Of a DNA stretch of 64,000 nt, positions 39,324 to 52,771 are shown piece after piece. The position numbers and the translations under genes are program-made. The stretch covers positions 94,597,560 to 94,661,559 of the forward strand of contig NC_092459.1 in assembly GCF_047495875.1 (NCBI RefSeq), in the 5' to 3' direction. The stretch is from Pithys albifrons albifrons (taxonomy: Eukaryota; Chordata; Aves; Passeriformes; Thamnophilidae). The notes below the pieces were generated by a model. That model ran no database searches and was not told where the DNA came from. It was given only the letters and a program-made list of their open reading frames with translations. How positions within the stretch are numbered: the stretch's first letter is position 1; the number at the start of each line of letters is the position of its first letter.

Positions 39324-39509
39324 CTTGCACTGACAACCCTCCCCATTTTCCAGGAGAGTCAGGACTTGGAGGTTCTGCTTTGGTTTTCTTGCTTCATGAC
39401 GGTGGACAAGCTCTAGATTTATTTCCTTCAGTTTGCCCACCTCTTCCTTGCTAAGGGATGTAATGCACCTGTTTGGTGGAGATGGCTTAGCATACCATCT
39501 GCTACTACA
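39324..39509 (-). other. exon-like block, unassigned
   Basis: On the minus strand the frame is open across this stretch, bounded by an acceptor-like TAGTAGCAG and a donor-like TGCAAG then GTACTA. The translation includes a polar, coiled-coil-like stretch (SLSKEEVGKLKEINLELVHR). There is no strong polypyrimidine tract, and no family is recognised. It lies on the same strand as the block at 38096-38250. Confidence 0.25.
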
Positions 39510-41390
39510 ATGACCAGCATAAATGTATTTAACACATGTTGATAAAATCAGCCAGCAGAACCCAAACCAAACATAAACAGAACAATTCAAGTCATATCAA
39601 CAGAAATAAATTCCCATAGTAAAATTTAGCAATCTTAAATTTAATCTGATTTGCTGTAAGCTCATCCAGGACTGTAGTTTTATAACTACAAATACCCACC
39701 TCCAGAGCATGCTGTGTCACTGGATTTACATCTATTTTCACTGCTTTTAATTACAGATATCCCTAACTACCAAAGCTCAACCCTAGCTCAGGTTGCAAAA
39801 ATGTACTTGAGTATTACCAGAGCAGGTTCCTGCACTTCAGGTGTTATTCCTTAGAGTAATACATTAGAGGAGATGTTTGTAAAACACTTCTGCTCAGCTC
39901 CATACCTACAAGGAGTTCCCTAATAAAGCAGTCTTGAAAGCAATACCTCTGCAATACTCTGCATTTCTACGTCTGGTTTCCCCACTTGGCTCCAGAAGAA
40001 TTTTCTTCTTATAATAATCTTCAGGGCAGCTGCACCCATGCCCCACCTTTTTTCTTTTTGGAGGAACTACCATTTATTTGTAACCTTTATTTAGCATTCT
40101 GCAATGGCATACAACCTGTGCAAATTCCAAATATTTAACCTTTGTTCCTTCTCAAAGCTTTGCAAATTAACTTAAAATAGCAAAGTGAAACAGGCACCAA
40201 GGGCCATTTTCTGGAAGTAACTGATAAAATCTTGCAACTGCTTGCTCTTACTGGTTGGCTGGGTTTTGTTGTTGTTAGCTTGTTGTTCAAGCTGAGCTCT
40301 TCAAACAAAGTGTTCACAATTATTCAGTACAGAAAATCATTACAGTTATAGAAAGTAAACAGATCTATCCAGATTTAGCTTATTTGCTGAATTAGAGAAA
40401 AATTAGCTGATTTTTTTTGAGTTTTCAGAGTGTATACATCTTGTAACCAGGCCCAATGTTCCTATAATAAAAATAGCTATCTTGGTGATAACTGATAATA
40501 TGTTACTCTGACGTAGCAACAGAAAACGGCATTGGAAGGACATACCCATGCCAACAGAAATAAAAAGAACTTCATGTATTTCCTCACCTGGAGGAGGCCC
40601 CAGTGGCCTTGTACTCCCATGGTCTGGATGGAGTAGCATGGGCTGCTGCTGCATCCCACCTCAGGACACAGACAGGAGACCTCAGGAAACCTCCTCGATG
40701 GCTGCCAGGGGATTTGGGAGCATGGCTTAGAGTCAAACCACTATCACGGTAAAGGGGAGCAAACCTGCCAGGAGCTCTGAAGGGAAATACTCAGGGAAAC
40801 CTTCGTGTGCTGTTTGGGATGGTGTTGTGTCCCCAGGATGTGCTTATGAGCAAGGCTGAGTTAGGGTGAGGGCAGACAGGCAGGGGGTGACCTGGCCTTT
40901 CCTCTGTGTGGGCTGGAAAGAGCAGAGCTGGTCAGGGAGGGCTCCCAGGTTTTCCCTATAGTGCAGTGCAGGAGGGTTAAATGCCTCCATAGAGTGATTT
41001 CTTCTGCATGAAACACCATGAAGTCAACAAATTCTGAAGCTGAGACTTTATTCTGCTAAGAGAGGGGAAGCTCCTGCACGGGGACAGGATGCCAGAAAAC
41101 AGAGTTTTCCAAATTTTCCTCCCTCACTAGCTCTCTCTCTAAGGGTTTATTCTATGAGGTTGTGTGTCAGGTGCCTCATATGATTCAATACATTTTAGAA
41201 ATATTAAATATTGTAATAGATATACTTAGAAATATTAAATATATAAAGATATGTCTCAGTTAAAATATACTTTACATAAAAATTTATTTTTATAATTTCT
41301 TTCATAGAATGACTTGTTTTAGAAAGATGAATCTAACGAGGCATTAATTTTAATGCTGAAAAACTAGGCATTAGTTTTTGTGCTATATTA

Positions 41391-41513
41391 AAGCCCAGTC
41401 CTGCTTGCACTTATAAATGTGCTTAAATTTAAGCATATGAATAGTACTGGACTCATTGGGATTATGTGCACAATTAAAATTAAGCATGTGTGAAAGTGTG
41501 AAACACTTTCAGG
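41391..41513. mobile_element. ancient palindromic MITE-like relic
   Basis: Starts as AGTCCTGCTTGCACTTA and has two diverged inverted arms, GTGCTTAAATTTAAGCAT and the AATTAAGCATGTG stretch, around ACTCATTGGG. I recall very similar old palindromic sequences as common in reptile and bird genomes; the family name is uncertain. Confidence 0.5.
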
Positions 41514-44500
41514 TTAAAATTTCCAAATTCTTTCACTTGTTTAGAATACAGGAAAAAAACAACCAAACTAGTAATCACTCATTCATGTAATAAAGTTACA
41601 GTGGTGTTTATATGAAGGGACTTGCAGTCATTTGACAGGAAAATCAGCTCATAAAAAATGAAATGATCCAATGCTGTGATTACCTGCCTAGTAGCTGTAT
41701 TTTCTAGAAGAAAAGTTATATTCTTACTTTAACAGTATCAACTGGCATGAATATGGTTATTTTAGAATAGGGTGGCATGTTTCAAAGAAGAGATTAACTT
41801 TTTTTAATGTATATATTTCATTTTTTTCTGTCAACACAAGTTTTATATTCTCAGAACAATTCAAAACTAAACCGTATTTTACTTTGGGATAGAAATATGC
41901 TTTTTTTTTTACAAGGTGTACTGAACTTTGCTAGATCAGTTATAAAATTGTTCACATGATAGCTCTATCCTATTACAAGTTCAAATTAGGTGGTTATGGA
42001 GGCACTGAGACTTTCTCATGTTTAAACATTTCCCTGTTGCTTTCTAAAAGAGAGTTGTACCTGGTCATGGTGCACTTGTATCATCACAGGAGTAAACAAA
42101 ATAGTTTCTCACACCTTGTTAATAATTTTTGTTCTTAAATGTATTATATAAGCTTACTGAAAAGGCTCGGGAGCCAATGCAGTGCCCATAAAACCTCAGC
42201 CACTCAAAATCCAATCAGAGCAATACCTGATTTCTACATCCCCTGCCTCACATGACTGGATTCTCATCAGAAAGAATTTAGCCCCTTGAAGTGGTTCCCA
42301 AATCAGCCACTGAGGTGTGCAGGGAGCAGCTTGGCCTTGCCACTGGGAGATGAGGGGCCACTTGTCCCTTGCTTTGTACGGAGGCACCTCTGTCCTTCTG
42401 AGAGACAAGAGGTGCTCCCTTGCCTCTGCTTTGCCCTTTTCTTTTTACTTTAGCAAGGCATCACTCCTTTCTTGCAAATGGTGGTGGAAGCCTGAGGTAA
42501 TGCTGCTTCCTTTAAGCATTCATGAAGGATATGTAAAAGACCGATACAGTTCCACTGAGTGTCTAACAAAGTTTAATTAATATTTTCATTGTTCTGGGAG
42601 ACTGCACGAGCTATCACACTATAGATGGGGAGACAAGCATCCCCCATGCTCCTTGCTGAGGCCATGCAGAAAATAGAGAGAGGACAGTTGGTTTGGGAGA
42701 AGACTCTTCTTTCTGGTTCTTGCTCCCAGTGCAGCTCAAAGATTTTACACAAGCATTTTTTAAGAGAAGAAATGGAGCCCTGTTCTCCATCCTTTAAAGC
42801 AACTGGCTGAAAAGGCACTTGGTCTTTGAGAGAAAGACGTAACAACCGTATCGACTCTCATTCCCACTACATAGAATAGGCACAATCATAAAATACATAC
42901 CTTGGAGGACAGAGGGAAAGATTTACTATCAGGAACCCACTGGACATAGTCCTGATAAAGGTCCCTAGCTGTGTAGCAGCTGTATTTGAGCACCCATACA
43001 GAAATGAAACTTTGAGGTGCATAGGAACATGAAGGTTGCTCACTGCAGCACATATGGGATCTGGATGCCAGGGTGTTTATTAGCCCTTGGAAAAGGTTTT
43101 GTCTAAAGGAGCTTGGTATTTGCTTGCTTCAGGTTACCACAGCTTGTCCACTCTGAAGTTCCCATTCTAATACACCGCAGGAGAGTTTGAAAAGGAGGAG
43201 GATCCAAATCTCCTGTGGCTAATGGCTGTGGTTGAGGTTTTGCATGCCATTTTTCTCCTGAACCGCTCTCAGGAGAAGCTCACAGAAGGGATATTTCCAG
43301 TGTAAACCAAACAAACTATAAATATTCCAGTATAGGGAAGGGATATGTACTGGGTGAACTTTGAGATAGATCCAAAAATATGTTGCTGACCTCCCACTTG
43401 ACATGATCTGTTTCCCTATTAAACTGCAATATAATTAGGGTTTGCTCTAACCCTGACGCTGGTTTAATGCTTACATCAATGGAAATGTGGCCTCACAGAC
43501 ACAGTGAGAATAACGCATATACATAAAGTCTAAAATAATCCATGCTGTGTAGAAGAAAGGATGGCCAAGAGAAAATGCTTACCCCTCCTGCCTTGCAAGC
43601 TATTTAGATGTCTTATCCCATAAGTGTGAATGGATGTTAGGTAGGCCAAAGGTCTTTGAGAACTTGAACTCAAAGCTCAACTCTTCATTAGTGCAAATGA
43701 AGTGCAGCTGAACTGGAGTTGAAGCGCTCACACAAGGAAAGGAGAATTTGGGACAAAATGAACTGAAATTATGAATTGAGGACAAAGACTCTTGTATTGG
43801 CCAAAGAGGGGATTTGGAAAATAGATGATGACTATGCTAGTAGGCAATCATGGTGCTAACGGTCACCATGATGATAATAATTGGTGACTATTAGCTCATT
43901 TCATCTCATCTCCTGTGGCCAACTAAATTTCACCCAATAACCCTTATGTTGAGCTATGAGCAGGTGCTGTGAGAACAAGGACAAGGGTCTTGGCTAGGTT
44001 AATAGAAGCAGGGTGATCATAACCCCCCAGGTTTTGTAAGCAGTCCATTTAGGGGAGGCACATTCACAAATATGTGAAGTTTAATGAATTGATTATGTCA
44101 GGAAACCAAAGGATGTTGAGGTTCCCCTGTTATACAGTTTTCAGGAACGAGATTAGAGATAAGTCCGATGACTGTACCCTGTGGTAGGAATACACATGAT
44201 GTCGGAAAGAACCTGTATCAGTGTGCTGGAACCTCCTGAGGAGCAGGGATGTGAACAGGAATGCTGCTTTTACAAACCCCCTTGTAAAAGTACATACAAC
44301 GGGCATTTCAGAAAAAGCAAAAGGGTACTGCTAAAACGTGTTATAGTTGGTGATGAAACCTACAAATGCATGGATACTTTAAGGATTCAGAGATGGAAAA
44401 ATGAGTTTTGTATAATACAAATTATATTATTATACTATAATGTTATATTAAATAAAAATTATAGTGACCTGTAATAATTGTAAACCAAACCTCACATAAC

Positions 44501-45949
44501 TTGAGTACATATTTAACCCCCCTGCTCTGCAAAGGAAACAGTGTGTAAAGCATTCATCCTAACATATGGCTGATTTACAGCCTGACTTCAGGAGTTTGTG
44601 CAGATCATAAAGGAAATTGTTGAGAAGATCTTGCAATCTAAACATCCACTTTTGTACAAAGCACAAATCACCTGTAAAGAACGACTGGGTGAATTTAAAT
44701 GTTGCCTGCTGAGTACATGTTCTCTCTGCTTCATACTTTTATTTTGACCACAAAATAAACCAGCAATAAAAATATCAAGCTAAACTATCCCAAGTCAAAT
44801 CTTTGGGTGATGAAATTAAAGCAGTTATGCCAGTTTATATCTGTGGGGAGTTTATGGCTTTTTCTGGGTACTCTTGTCATATCGTACTTTACACTCCACC
44901 CATGAAGTTTATTATTTACCTGAGTGGTTACAGTGGAGGAGTGTATAAATGGTACTAACACATACAGGCTCCCTGAAGCCAGGAAACAACAGTGACACTA
45001 ATCTGTGATTTCCAAACAAGTCGTAGGACTGACCTGCAATCCAGCTTGGGAAAAACTTCTGAAGCACTGGGCACTGCTATAAATTCAAAATGGAGTGCCA
45101 GGCTGGCAGCTGCCTGATACAATATGGGTGTCATTTGGAAGTAGACTTAATTAAACATTTCATGTTTTTTTCTGATACAGTAAGGAACATCTTGGCTTAT
45201 GCAAGGGGAAGAAATACTTCTGCACCAGCAAGAAAACTATCTTCCTCTACAGAATGTAACAGACATCTGTCTCTTTAAAATGGGATGATAAAACGTGTTT
45301 GATTTATGGAAAATAAAACCCAGATAAATTTAAATAGTATTGAACCACACTTTCCCTTTGTGGGAAATATTTGAGAATCTACCAAAGTTCTAAACCCTTG
45401 GGGTTTTTTCAGAAAAGTAACAGTAATTTCTCTTCCTCAAAAGTCTGTAATGAATTAAGTAATCAGCCCATAAATTTAAGAAAACTGCCAAAATAAGGTC
45501 CGTGACTAAAGACCACAATTTTATACCTTGCCAGGTATTCACATCCCAAATGAAGAAATATAATTCCACAGATATAAGTTATAATATTTATAGAGGTTAT
45601 CTGAAATATTCATTAACAGCAAATCTTAAGTTAGGCAAGGCTTTAGGACAGGGACTGTTTAGATAGGTGTTTAATTGCTGCACTGAACCTGGGCTTCCAT
45701 TTGACAGTTGAAATATTGCCATAATTTTTAGAACTCAATTAAAAACTCTTGCATATAATAAAAACACACCCAGAATCCTTACTGAGGCTGCTAAATACTG
45801 CTGCAACACACACACATTGAATAGTAAGAATAGATAATAATGCATCAAGAGAGCATACACAACAAAAGGCTCATTAGAGTGCTAATTAAAATTAGACATA
45901 ATAATAAAATGCAGCAGCTTTCTCCACTATTTCCATTTTGGAATCTCAG

Positions 45950-46050
45950 CTACTTCACCCTAGAAGGTAAAATACTATTATCCATTTCAGCAGACTGGGA
46001 AACAGAACAGAAGATCATCATGTTATCCAAAAATCACAAAGGCAGTGAAT
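45950..46050 (-). mobile_element. MIR-like SINE relic
   Basis: Reads as the reverse complement of the MIR core: a TATTATCCATTT segment followed by CAGACTGGGAAACAGAACAG and, later, AATCACAAAGGCAGTGAATA. These match in order the MIR segments for the AAATGGGGATAATA motif, the CTCAGTTTCC motif and the GTGACCTTGGGCA region. It is diverged. Confidence 0.5.
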
Positions 46051-47300
46051 AAGGAGCCCTCTCATTTTCCAACTCCCTTTCCAGTGAGCAGCGCTGTTAT
46101 CATTTGCCTCATAAATAATTATTTCCAGTGTAGAAGGACTACAGCCCAGCTCCACAGGAGGCTGGGCATGGTGAAAATAAATTCTCCATCTCTCCCACTT
46201 ACCATCTAACCTGCAATTTGGAGTTGAGCATTACTGTGATCAGAACATTCATGGTGCCAAAATTCCTGCCTAAACTTGACCTAGGGGTTGAGCTGCGTCT
46301 TTTAATAAAACCCCATCAATGAGAACACTTCAGTTTGGTGGGAAGGACCTGAGTTGGGTTCTCACCTCTGGCTGAATGGAGTGAAACTTGTGCCTCCTCT
46401 TTCTGAGAAGAAATGATCTAATCACAAACTGATCATCTGTGCTGTTTGGGGAATCTTACTCTAGATATCTCTCACTCAAGCTGTCTTATCCTGTAGTTAT
46501 GAGCTGATTAGGCAGTAAACCAGATGGTGCCTGACTTTACAGCCCTCTGGTGAGGATATGTCCTGGACAAGGGGCATCCTGCAGTCTGCTTTTCTCTCTC
46601 TGTGACCATTCTGCTTTGAAGAGTCACTGCACAGAAGGTGAACTCTACCCCACCACGGGTATCATTCCCCACTGGACTGACACGACTTGGGAACCCCAGG
46701 TGGGTGTAGTGACACCCTGCACTTCCCCCATTGCTGAGGTGGCCTTATCAACAGCCTCACATGCCCACAAAAGCAATAAGAACTTGGGCTCAGGGAGTGC
46801 ATTTATGACTGCAATTAAGGCAGTCTAATTTTAAAATCATGTGCAGCTCTATTTGTTTCCTTGTATTTACACTTTTTTCTCATCATCTGGGCAAGTTACT
46901 GTAAGTTAAAGCCAAAAAAAAAAAAGCCAAGAAAGATAAGAGGCTGAAAGTTATGATCAGTCATGCGTTCCTTTCATGGTAAGGAACATGTGAAGTAGGT
47001 GAGGGGACAAACAATAAGCACAGTAAAAGCTGCAGTGACAACCTTGGTTTTAAATCTTCCCTAGATTGCAAATCTGTGGCATATATTGGGGTTTTTTTTG
47101 AGATAGTATTTATGTAGAAATCAATAACAATTAGAAATGTGCATTTGTAATTATTATGGCAAATTGTAATTTATGTGTTTACCAGACAGATGAGAAGAAC
47201 TGTTTAAATTATCATTAATGATATTAAATTCTGGAGTATTCTTTATATATGCACAGTTCCAAGGTCAATCAATAGAACAACTGGTTTTTATAGGGGATAT

Positions 47301-47318
47301 GTGTGTGTGTGTGTGTGT
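47301..47318. repeat. (GT)n microsatellite
   Basis: Nine GT units followed by an interrupted TTGTGTGTAG tail. Confidence 0.9.
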
Positions 47319-47585
47319 ATTTGTGTGTAGCAGCATGATTAATTCCATAGTGTATCCAAAATATGTGTAACTGGACAGTAAAAATAGATATTTTCTCTCA
47401 TTCGTTTTCTATCATCCTCAGTGTTCACCTGGAAGATTATGAGAATACAAACCATATTACATTAGTCCACCCAAGGGAAGCAAACACCTTCAGCAAATAA
47501 TTTCTAACATTTCTTTCAAGTTATTTCAAGAGGAGAGTTTTGTACATGGAGATCCAGTGTGACTAAATGCTGATTTTTCATAGAC

Positions 47586-47662
47586 CCTGAGGGCTAAATT
47601 TATCTCTCATTGAAGTCAATGGGAATCTTTCCATTGACGTAAATAACAGTTGGATCAGGTCT
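47586..47662. mobile_element. ancient palindromic MITE-like relic
   Basis: CATTGAAGTCAATGGGAATC followed by an inverted arm TTTCCATTGACGTAAAT and GATCAGGTC. It shows the same family style as 55609-55680. Confidence 0.5.
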
Positions 47663-48354
47663 TAATACTTTCATCGGTGATCATTTTTTCACATGCAAAG
47701 ACATTGATGAAGTTCAGAATGAACCTGTAATTGATCTCAAGAAAAATCTGGCATGCTTTTACAAGAAAGAAAGAATGAGAAGGAGTAGATGAAGGGAAGG
47801 ATCTGAGATGACAGAGCTTTTCTTGCCATTAAATGGGTGGGACTATAAAGGCACCATAAAGGAGATATAACTTACACTTGCCTGAGAGAAATTAATATAT
47901 TTGGCCTATCGTTTTGTATGTTCAGTGCAATCAGTGGGTTTTCATTATTCAGTCAAGTTTAAGATGTGATTCTTCCATATATGGGATCTCTATTTATTTT
48001 TGTTTATTATCTGGATGTATCCAAAGAGATTAGAAATTTTAATTGCAGGTTATTGTGTTAACCAGCTTCTATGCTGGTGAAAAACCCTTGAAAGGCTTCA
48101 GCAAAAGGGAACTAAAGATACATTTGGCTGAGCCAGTGTCGAGGCTGTCTCTAAGCAAGAGAGAAGGGATGTTTGTATAACTTGCCCCTCCACCCCACAC
48201 TCACAAAACACTGTGTATAATAATGACTGACAACCTTGTGGAACTTTAATTTAGTAAAGGTCCACTAAAATTTATGGTAATTTTTGGCATTGGAATCTGG
48301 TCCTGAAATATATGTCTTATTTCATCCAGAGGTAATTTTGTTATCAATGCCTCC

Positions 48355-48775
48355 ATCTTATTAAGGGAGAAACAAAAAGTAAAATGACAGGAAGCAAAAG
48401 AGAAAATGAAAATGACTCATTTAAGCTTAGGGAGCTTCTGGGCAGGAGCAGAAGGACCAGTGGGAGAAAAATTGCTGGAAAAAGGGAACAGAAAGGGGGA
48501 TGATGAAATTCAGGGATACGGGGAGGGAAAAGAGAGAAGTGAGAAGAGAAGAAATAGGGAAGTGACAAAATAAAAGGAGAAGCTACTATTTTAGGGAAAT
48601 GGGAAAGGTGGCTATTAGTGAAGCAAAGCAAAAGAGAGTGCAGAATGGGATTTTATAAGGAGAGAATAAATTATTGCTTTTAGTAGAGGTATTGTGATGG
48701 AAAAAGTAAGGAAAGAGAGGTAAGCTAAGGAGAGAAAAACAAGGACCAAATGAATTTCATCTTTAGTGGTAAAAA
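48355..48775 (+). other. purine-rich tract
   Basis: Over about 400 bases the + strand is strongly A/G-biased, made of GGGAGAAA-, AGAGAAG- and GGAAAG-type runs. The serine/proline-rich frame on the reverse strand is a composition artefact. Confidence 0.7.
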
Positions 48776-50449
48776 ATAAAATAAGTTAAAATAGTGCATT
48801 TATTTCCCTCCACAAGACACAGAGTCATCTGCTTGGGTGGTATTAATTGTAGGACAGCAGCAGGGTTTGCCATACAGCCTCTGTGACAGTCTGTCCTCTA
48901 ACCTCGTGGTTTTTAAGTACCTTCCATTTTTGGACATTTAGCCTCATAGACATCCAACCTTTCCAGAGTGAATTTTATTCTCACTACAATAGAGTGGTTT
49001 TTTATTCACTTTTTTGGATAAACATTTGGAAGTAGCCCATAGATGCCCAAGGGGTCCCCAGGCAGCAGCTGGAAAGCACCTGGCTGGGTGGAGATGGCTG
49101 ATGCTACTTCTACCACAGATTGCTCCCATAGTTCAAGCAGTAGCAACCTACACCTTGGAAAAACTAGTCCCAAGTTCCAACTCTGGTGTTAGTCCAGTCA
49201 GATGGAAAAATTATCTCAAAATTAGTGTATGTTTTGGGGAACAGGGGGGTATTACCACATAGAATCAGACCTGAATGTATCACATAGCAAAAATTATGAT
49301 GAAGGTTAATTCCCATCCTAGAAACAGAGAATAATTTTTTTAAGCAGAGTCAGTAAACCTGATCTTATGCTAATCTGGCCACACGATAACTCTGAATTCT
49401 GGAAACCTGTTTCTCTTATGTGTTGTACAGGGAAAAAATTGATCTGTCAGAGTTACAGTAATTTCAAAACTTAACACAATTAAAACCATGAAACACACAA
49501 TGACAGGTTTTACTCAGGTATTCACTACAATTTTCATTTATTTGCATCTAATTTTATTTTCACCAGACCAAATAGGTTTAATGGAACTGCATGACCATGA
49601 ACCAACATAAGATCTGGATGAGACATAGAGGTTTTAACTGTGTTACTCTCATTGATGTCCTGCAGTGGCATAAATGTTAAGACAGGAGAAAGGTACTGCT
49701 GTAAGAATGGGAGTCTGTTTCTCTCTATAATTATGTCTTTAGCTCTTTTTAGCAACTGGATAGTCACATTTTAGTTTTACTCTAACATCCATAGTGTATG
49801 AAGTAGTGTCCAGGAATGTGGAGGCAGGATTTGGACAGAAAAAGGGAAATAATTGTTTCCTTTACACTGGAGGCTCCTGGAGGGCTACAAGGACCATGAC
49901 ATGGGGTGGTATTCAACCTGATTTCTCTGCAGAGGGAGAACCCAATACATGTCATTCTGGGTGATAAGCTGCTACACCTGGCTTAAGGAAAACCAGAAAT
50001 TATGCACATGAATGTTACCTCTGTTAAAAGAATGCTGTTTCCGGGGAGCAGTCCCCTGCAGTTTGTGACAAAAGAAATTAATTGGAAAAGGAGCAGTAAA
50101 TGTTCAGAAGGAGGCAAATCAGAGATATTTTATGAGATAGAAAATTAAACTGACAAGAACATCAGAGCATCTGGTGGTTGCACTGGGTTTTGCTTTAACT
50201 TCCTGATAGTCTTAATTATAATCTTTTTTTGTTTGTTTTAACTGGAGTGTGATCCTGTGTCTGTACTGAGATCAATTTAGGTTTAGTTTTAAAAGGGAAC
50301 AGAATGAAACCTGTATGACACAGTGGAGCTGGGTTTATTTTTTATTGTGGTTTCATTTTCTTTTTTCACTGAAGAATTTCAAGCCAGGACATGTTTCAGT
50401 GGCCTAATCTCAAATGTGCACAGGAACAGTTTCTATGTTTGCTTTGCAG

Positions 50450-50590
50450 GGAGGAGCTGGCTCACTTCAGGAGAAGTTCAAGAATGAGCACAACTGGTTT
50501 GCTGTCAGTTTTCGGTACTGGCTGCAGCTCATGGGCAATAATGGCAGCAGCAGTGGTGAAGCAGCATTGTATAGCAAACAAGTAGATGTC
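50450..50590 (+). other. exon-like block after a strong acceptor, unassigned
   Basis: TTTGCTTTGCAG is a good acceptor at 50439-50450. After it a frame stays open well past this block, including EKFKNEHNWFAVSFRYWLQL. The best donor is only a weak CAA then GTAGAT near 50580. It is 2.2 kb upstream of the proximal promoter, so it could be an alternative ATF3 5' exon or chance. No family is recognised. Confidence 0.2.
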
Positions 50591-52467
50591 AGTGACCCTC
50601 AACAGCACTTGAATTTCCAAGGTACTTCTATCCACATTGAAGAATTGAGCTGCTTTTTAACCCCCTTCATTATTCTGAACATTGCTCTGCTTAGCTGCAA
50701 ATACTCTAAAAAAATCCCCACTTCTGATACAGCTAGCTAAATAAGGACAGACAGTTACTAAATCTCTGTCATAATTATGGCAGGCACCTGTTCATGGCCA
50801 CTAAAACCAATGTTGCTAACATGTTTCCACAATAACTTCATGCTCAAAATTTTCCAACCGACTATCTTTTGGGAGGAAATTTTCCACATTTGGCCTCTGC
50901 TTGAGAAGAAAAATTTTTTTTTCTTCTGGGCTTGAGAAAAATGATGCCAGCTGTTCTTGAGCACAGCATGAATTATAAAATTATGCCTCTGAAGTAGAAA
51001 AAACTTCTCAGGCTGCACCAAGCTGAAATATAAAGCTTGCTCTAGACCTTTCTGAAGAGCAAAGTTTTTGCTTGGCATTTCTAATGTTGTTTTACGTAGA
51101 TTAATAAAGATAAGGCAGTAAATATGTATTATAAATAAATAGCTGAGAATGATTTATCTATAGGTGAGTGGAAAAGGAAAGCTTGCAGCTGATGTGAGTT
51201 GTAAATGGAGAGCTGCCAGGTAGGTCAGAGGAGTTCACTCCTGCCCTAAGAAAGTGCACTTCATTGTTTGCGGAGAACAGGGTGCGACTTCACCTTCGAC
51301 AGGAGGGAAACCAACGTCACTACTCCGTACTCCTTCCCCTCTCCACCAGATTATAATTTTTCTTTCAAAACCTGGCATTAAATGTAAAATAGGAGTGTTA
51401 AATTTGCCAAGTTGAGCATGCTGGCAATGGGGCATTTAAAAAGCTAAGTTTACTACTCCTATCTGTGTGGCAAATATGTATTATATATTATACATATACA
51501 TCCAGACAACCACACAGACACAGAGGGGAGATACAGACAGACTTTCAACCTAGTATTAGAAATCTATATCCTTGACAAAATACTCAAAGTAATTAAAATG
51601 CCCACTTCAGACATATTACCTATTATGAACATTGATACATTGAACATTATAAAATTAATTAACAGGTTGGATCAGTTGATTGGGATATACATATTATACA
51701 TAAAGATATACATTTTATGTTGGTTTTATTAGAATATCCCCAAGCATGTAATGTCCTGGTCTTTCCATGCCAACTACAGAGACTTGAAGACTATTTTAAT
51801 AATAAGTTTGCAAGTATTATGTATGGAATATTATTGTACTGAATAACCCCATGCATCTGTCTTTGCAAGCTTTCTGTGTCTCTTCTGGATAAATGGGGGG
51901 TTTTTTACATGTGTTATTTTCTAGCAATTTGAGGACTGTTAGAAAGCAATTTCTGTCTTCTAACAAACCAGGGTAAAAAAAAAAGAACTAAACAAAAACC
52001 CCTTCAGCACAGCCACAACCATATTTCCTTCTCTCCTATAGGAACTCCCTGTTTTTTTTCATGAAATCATAAGGAAATTGTGTTCTGCTGTGTTTTCAGA
52101 AAAGTTTTTTGAAAACCCCAACAAAACAAAAAACTCAAACCGTATTATTTTTAGCTTTCTATAATTTCATTAAACAGCTCTTTCCTCCTCAGGGTAAAAG
52201 CCGAAGCCTTCTCCTTCATGTCAAATGAACCTCTATTTGTCATGTCAAGTAACACGTAGGGGTGGAGGGAAGGATGGTAAGAACGGAGGGGATGTTAAGC
52301 AGTTTTTTCTCTATAATAAGATCACACTTTTCAGTCCATTCGAAAACTACACAATCGCCCCTTCTTTTTTCATTTTCTTTTTTTCATTTTTTTTCTTTTT
52401 GTCGTGATAGGGACTTTGATTTATTCTCAGAAGCAAAACGGCCCGGAGAAAGAAACTCCGCGAGCCT

Positions 52468-52506
52468 TAAAAAAAAAAAAAAAAGGCAAGGAGGGGGCGG
52501 GGGGAG
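52468..52506 (+). repeat. A-tract next to a G-quadruplex-prone stretch
   Basis: About 15 A residues, then AAGGCAAGGAGGGGGCGGGG: a nucleosome-disfavouring A-run joined to a G-run block that could form a quadruplex, at the upstream edge of the proximal CpG island. Confidence 0.6.
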
Positions 52507-52692
52507 ATGGAAGGAGAAAGGGATCTCTCCGGGTGCCGACGGATGCTTCTCGCTGGTAGACCCGCGGTGCCGCCCGGCACTTCTGAGCGCGACAGTCCCG
52601 CTCCGTGCCGTGCCGAGCCGTGCCGTGCCGACGGGGAAGCCTTGCATCACCGCCACGGGCTCCGCTTCCCTCCTCCCTCTCTTTCGGAGAGG

Positions 52693-52702
52693 CTATTAAT
52701 AG
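52693..52702 (+). promoter_or_regulatory. ATF3: MEF2 consensus CTATTAATAG
   Basis: A perfect palindromic CTA(A/T)4TAG, nested in the longer palindrome GCTATTAATAGC, immediately upstream of the CRE-like site. MEF2 use is inference. Confidence 0.45.
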
Positions 52703-52704
52703 CA

Positions 52705-52712
52705 TGACATCA
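52705..52712 (+). promoter_or_regulatory. ATF3: ATF/CRE-like site TGACATCA
   Basis: One mismatch from TGACGTCA, about 80 bp upstream of the predicted start. The human ATF3 proximal promoter has its ATF/CRE at a similar distance. It is a candidate site for activation by ATF2/JUN and repression by ATF3 itself. Confidence 0.65.
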
Positions 52713-52758
52713 GCCAGGGACTCGCCGCCAGAGTAAATACCAGCGCTGCCCGCTCGGC

Positions 52759-52765
52759 TATATAA
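52759..52765 (+). promoter_or_regulatory. ATF3: TATA box, TATATAA
   Basis: GGCTATATAAGGGG in a GC-rich context. It fixes a start near 52789-52795 on the + strand. Confidence 0.85.
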
Positions 52766-52771
52766 GGGGGG

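Larger units (their letters stand above)
36361..52434. other. AT-rich region between the two CpG islands
   Basis: About 16 kb of mostly unique AT-rich DNA. If the distal island is an ATF3 promoter, this is the first intron of that transcript. It holds old palindromic and MIR-like repeats, a purine-rich tract and a few short exon-like blocks, listed separately. No young CR1 copies occur here, in contrast to the region to the left. Confidence 0.45.

Noticed and set aside
48344..48631. Serine/proline/leucine-rich minus-strand frame of 95 codons
   Set aside because: It is the complement of a purine-rich tract; composition alone explains it.
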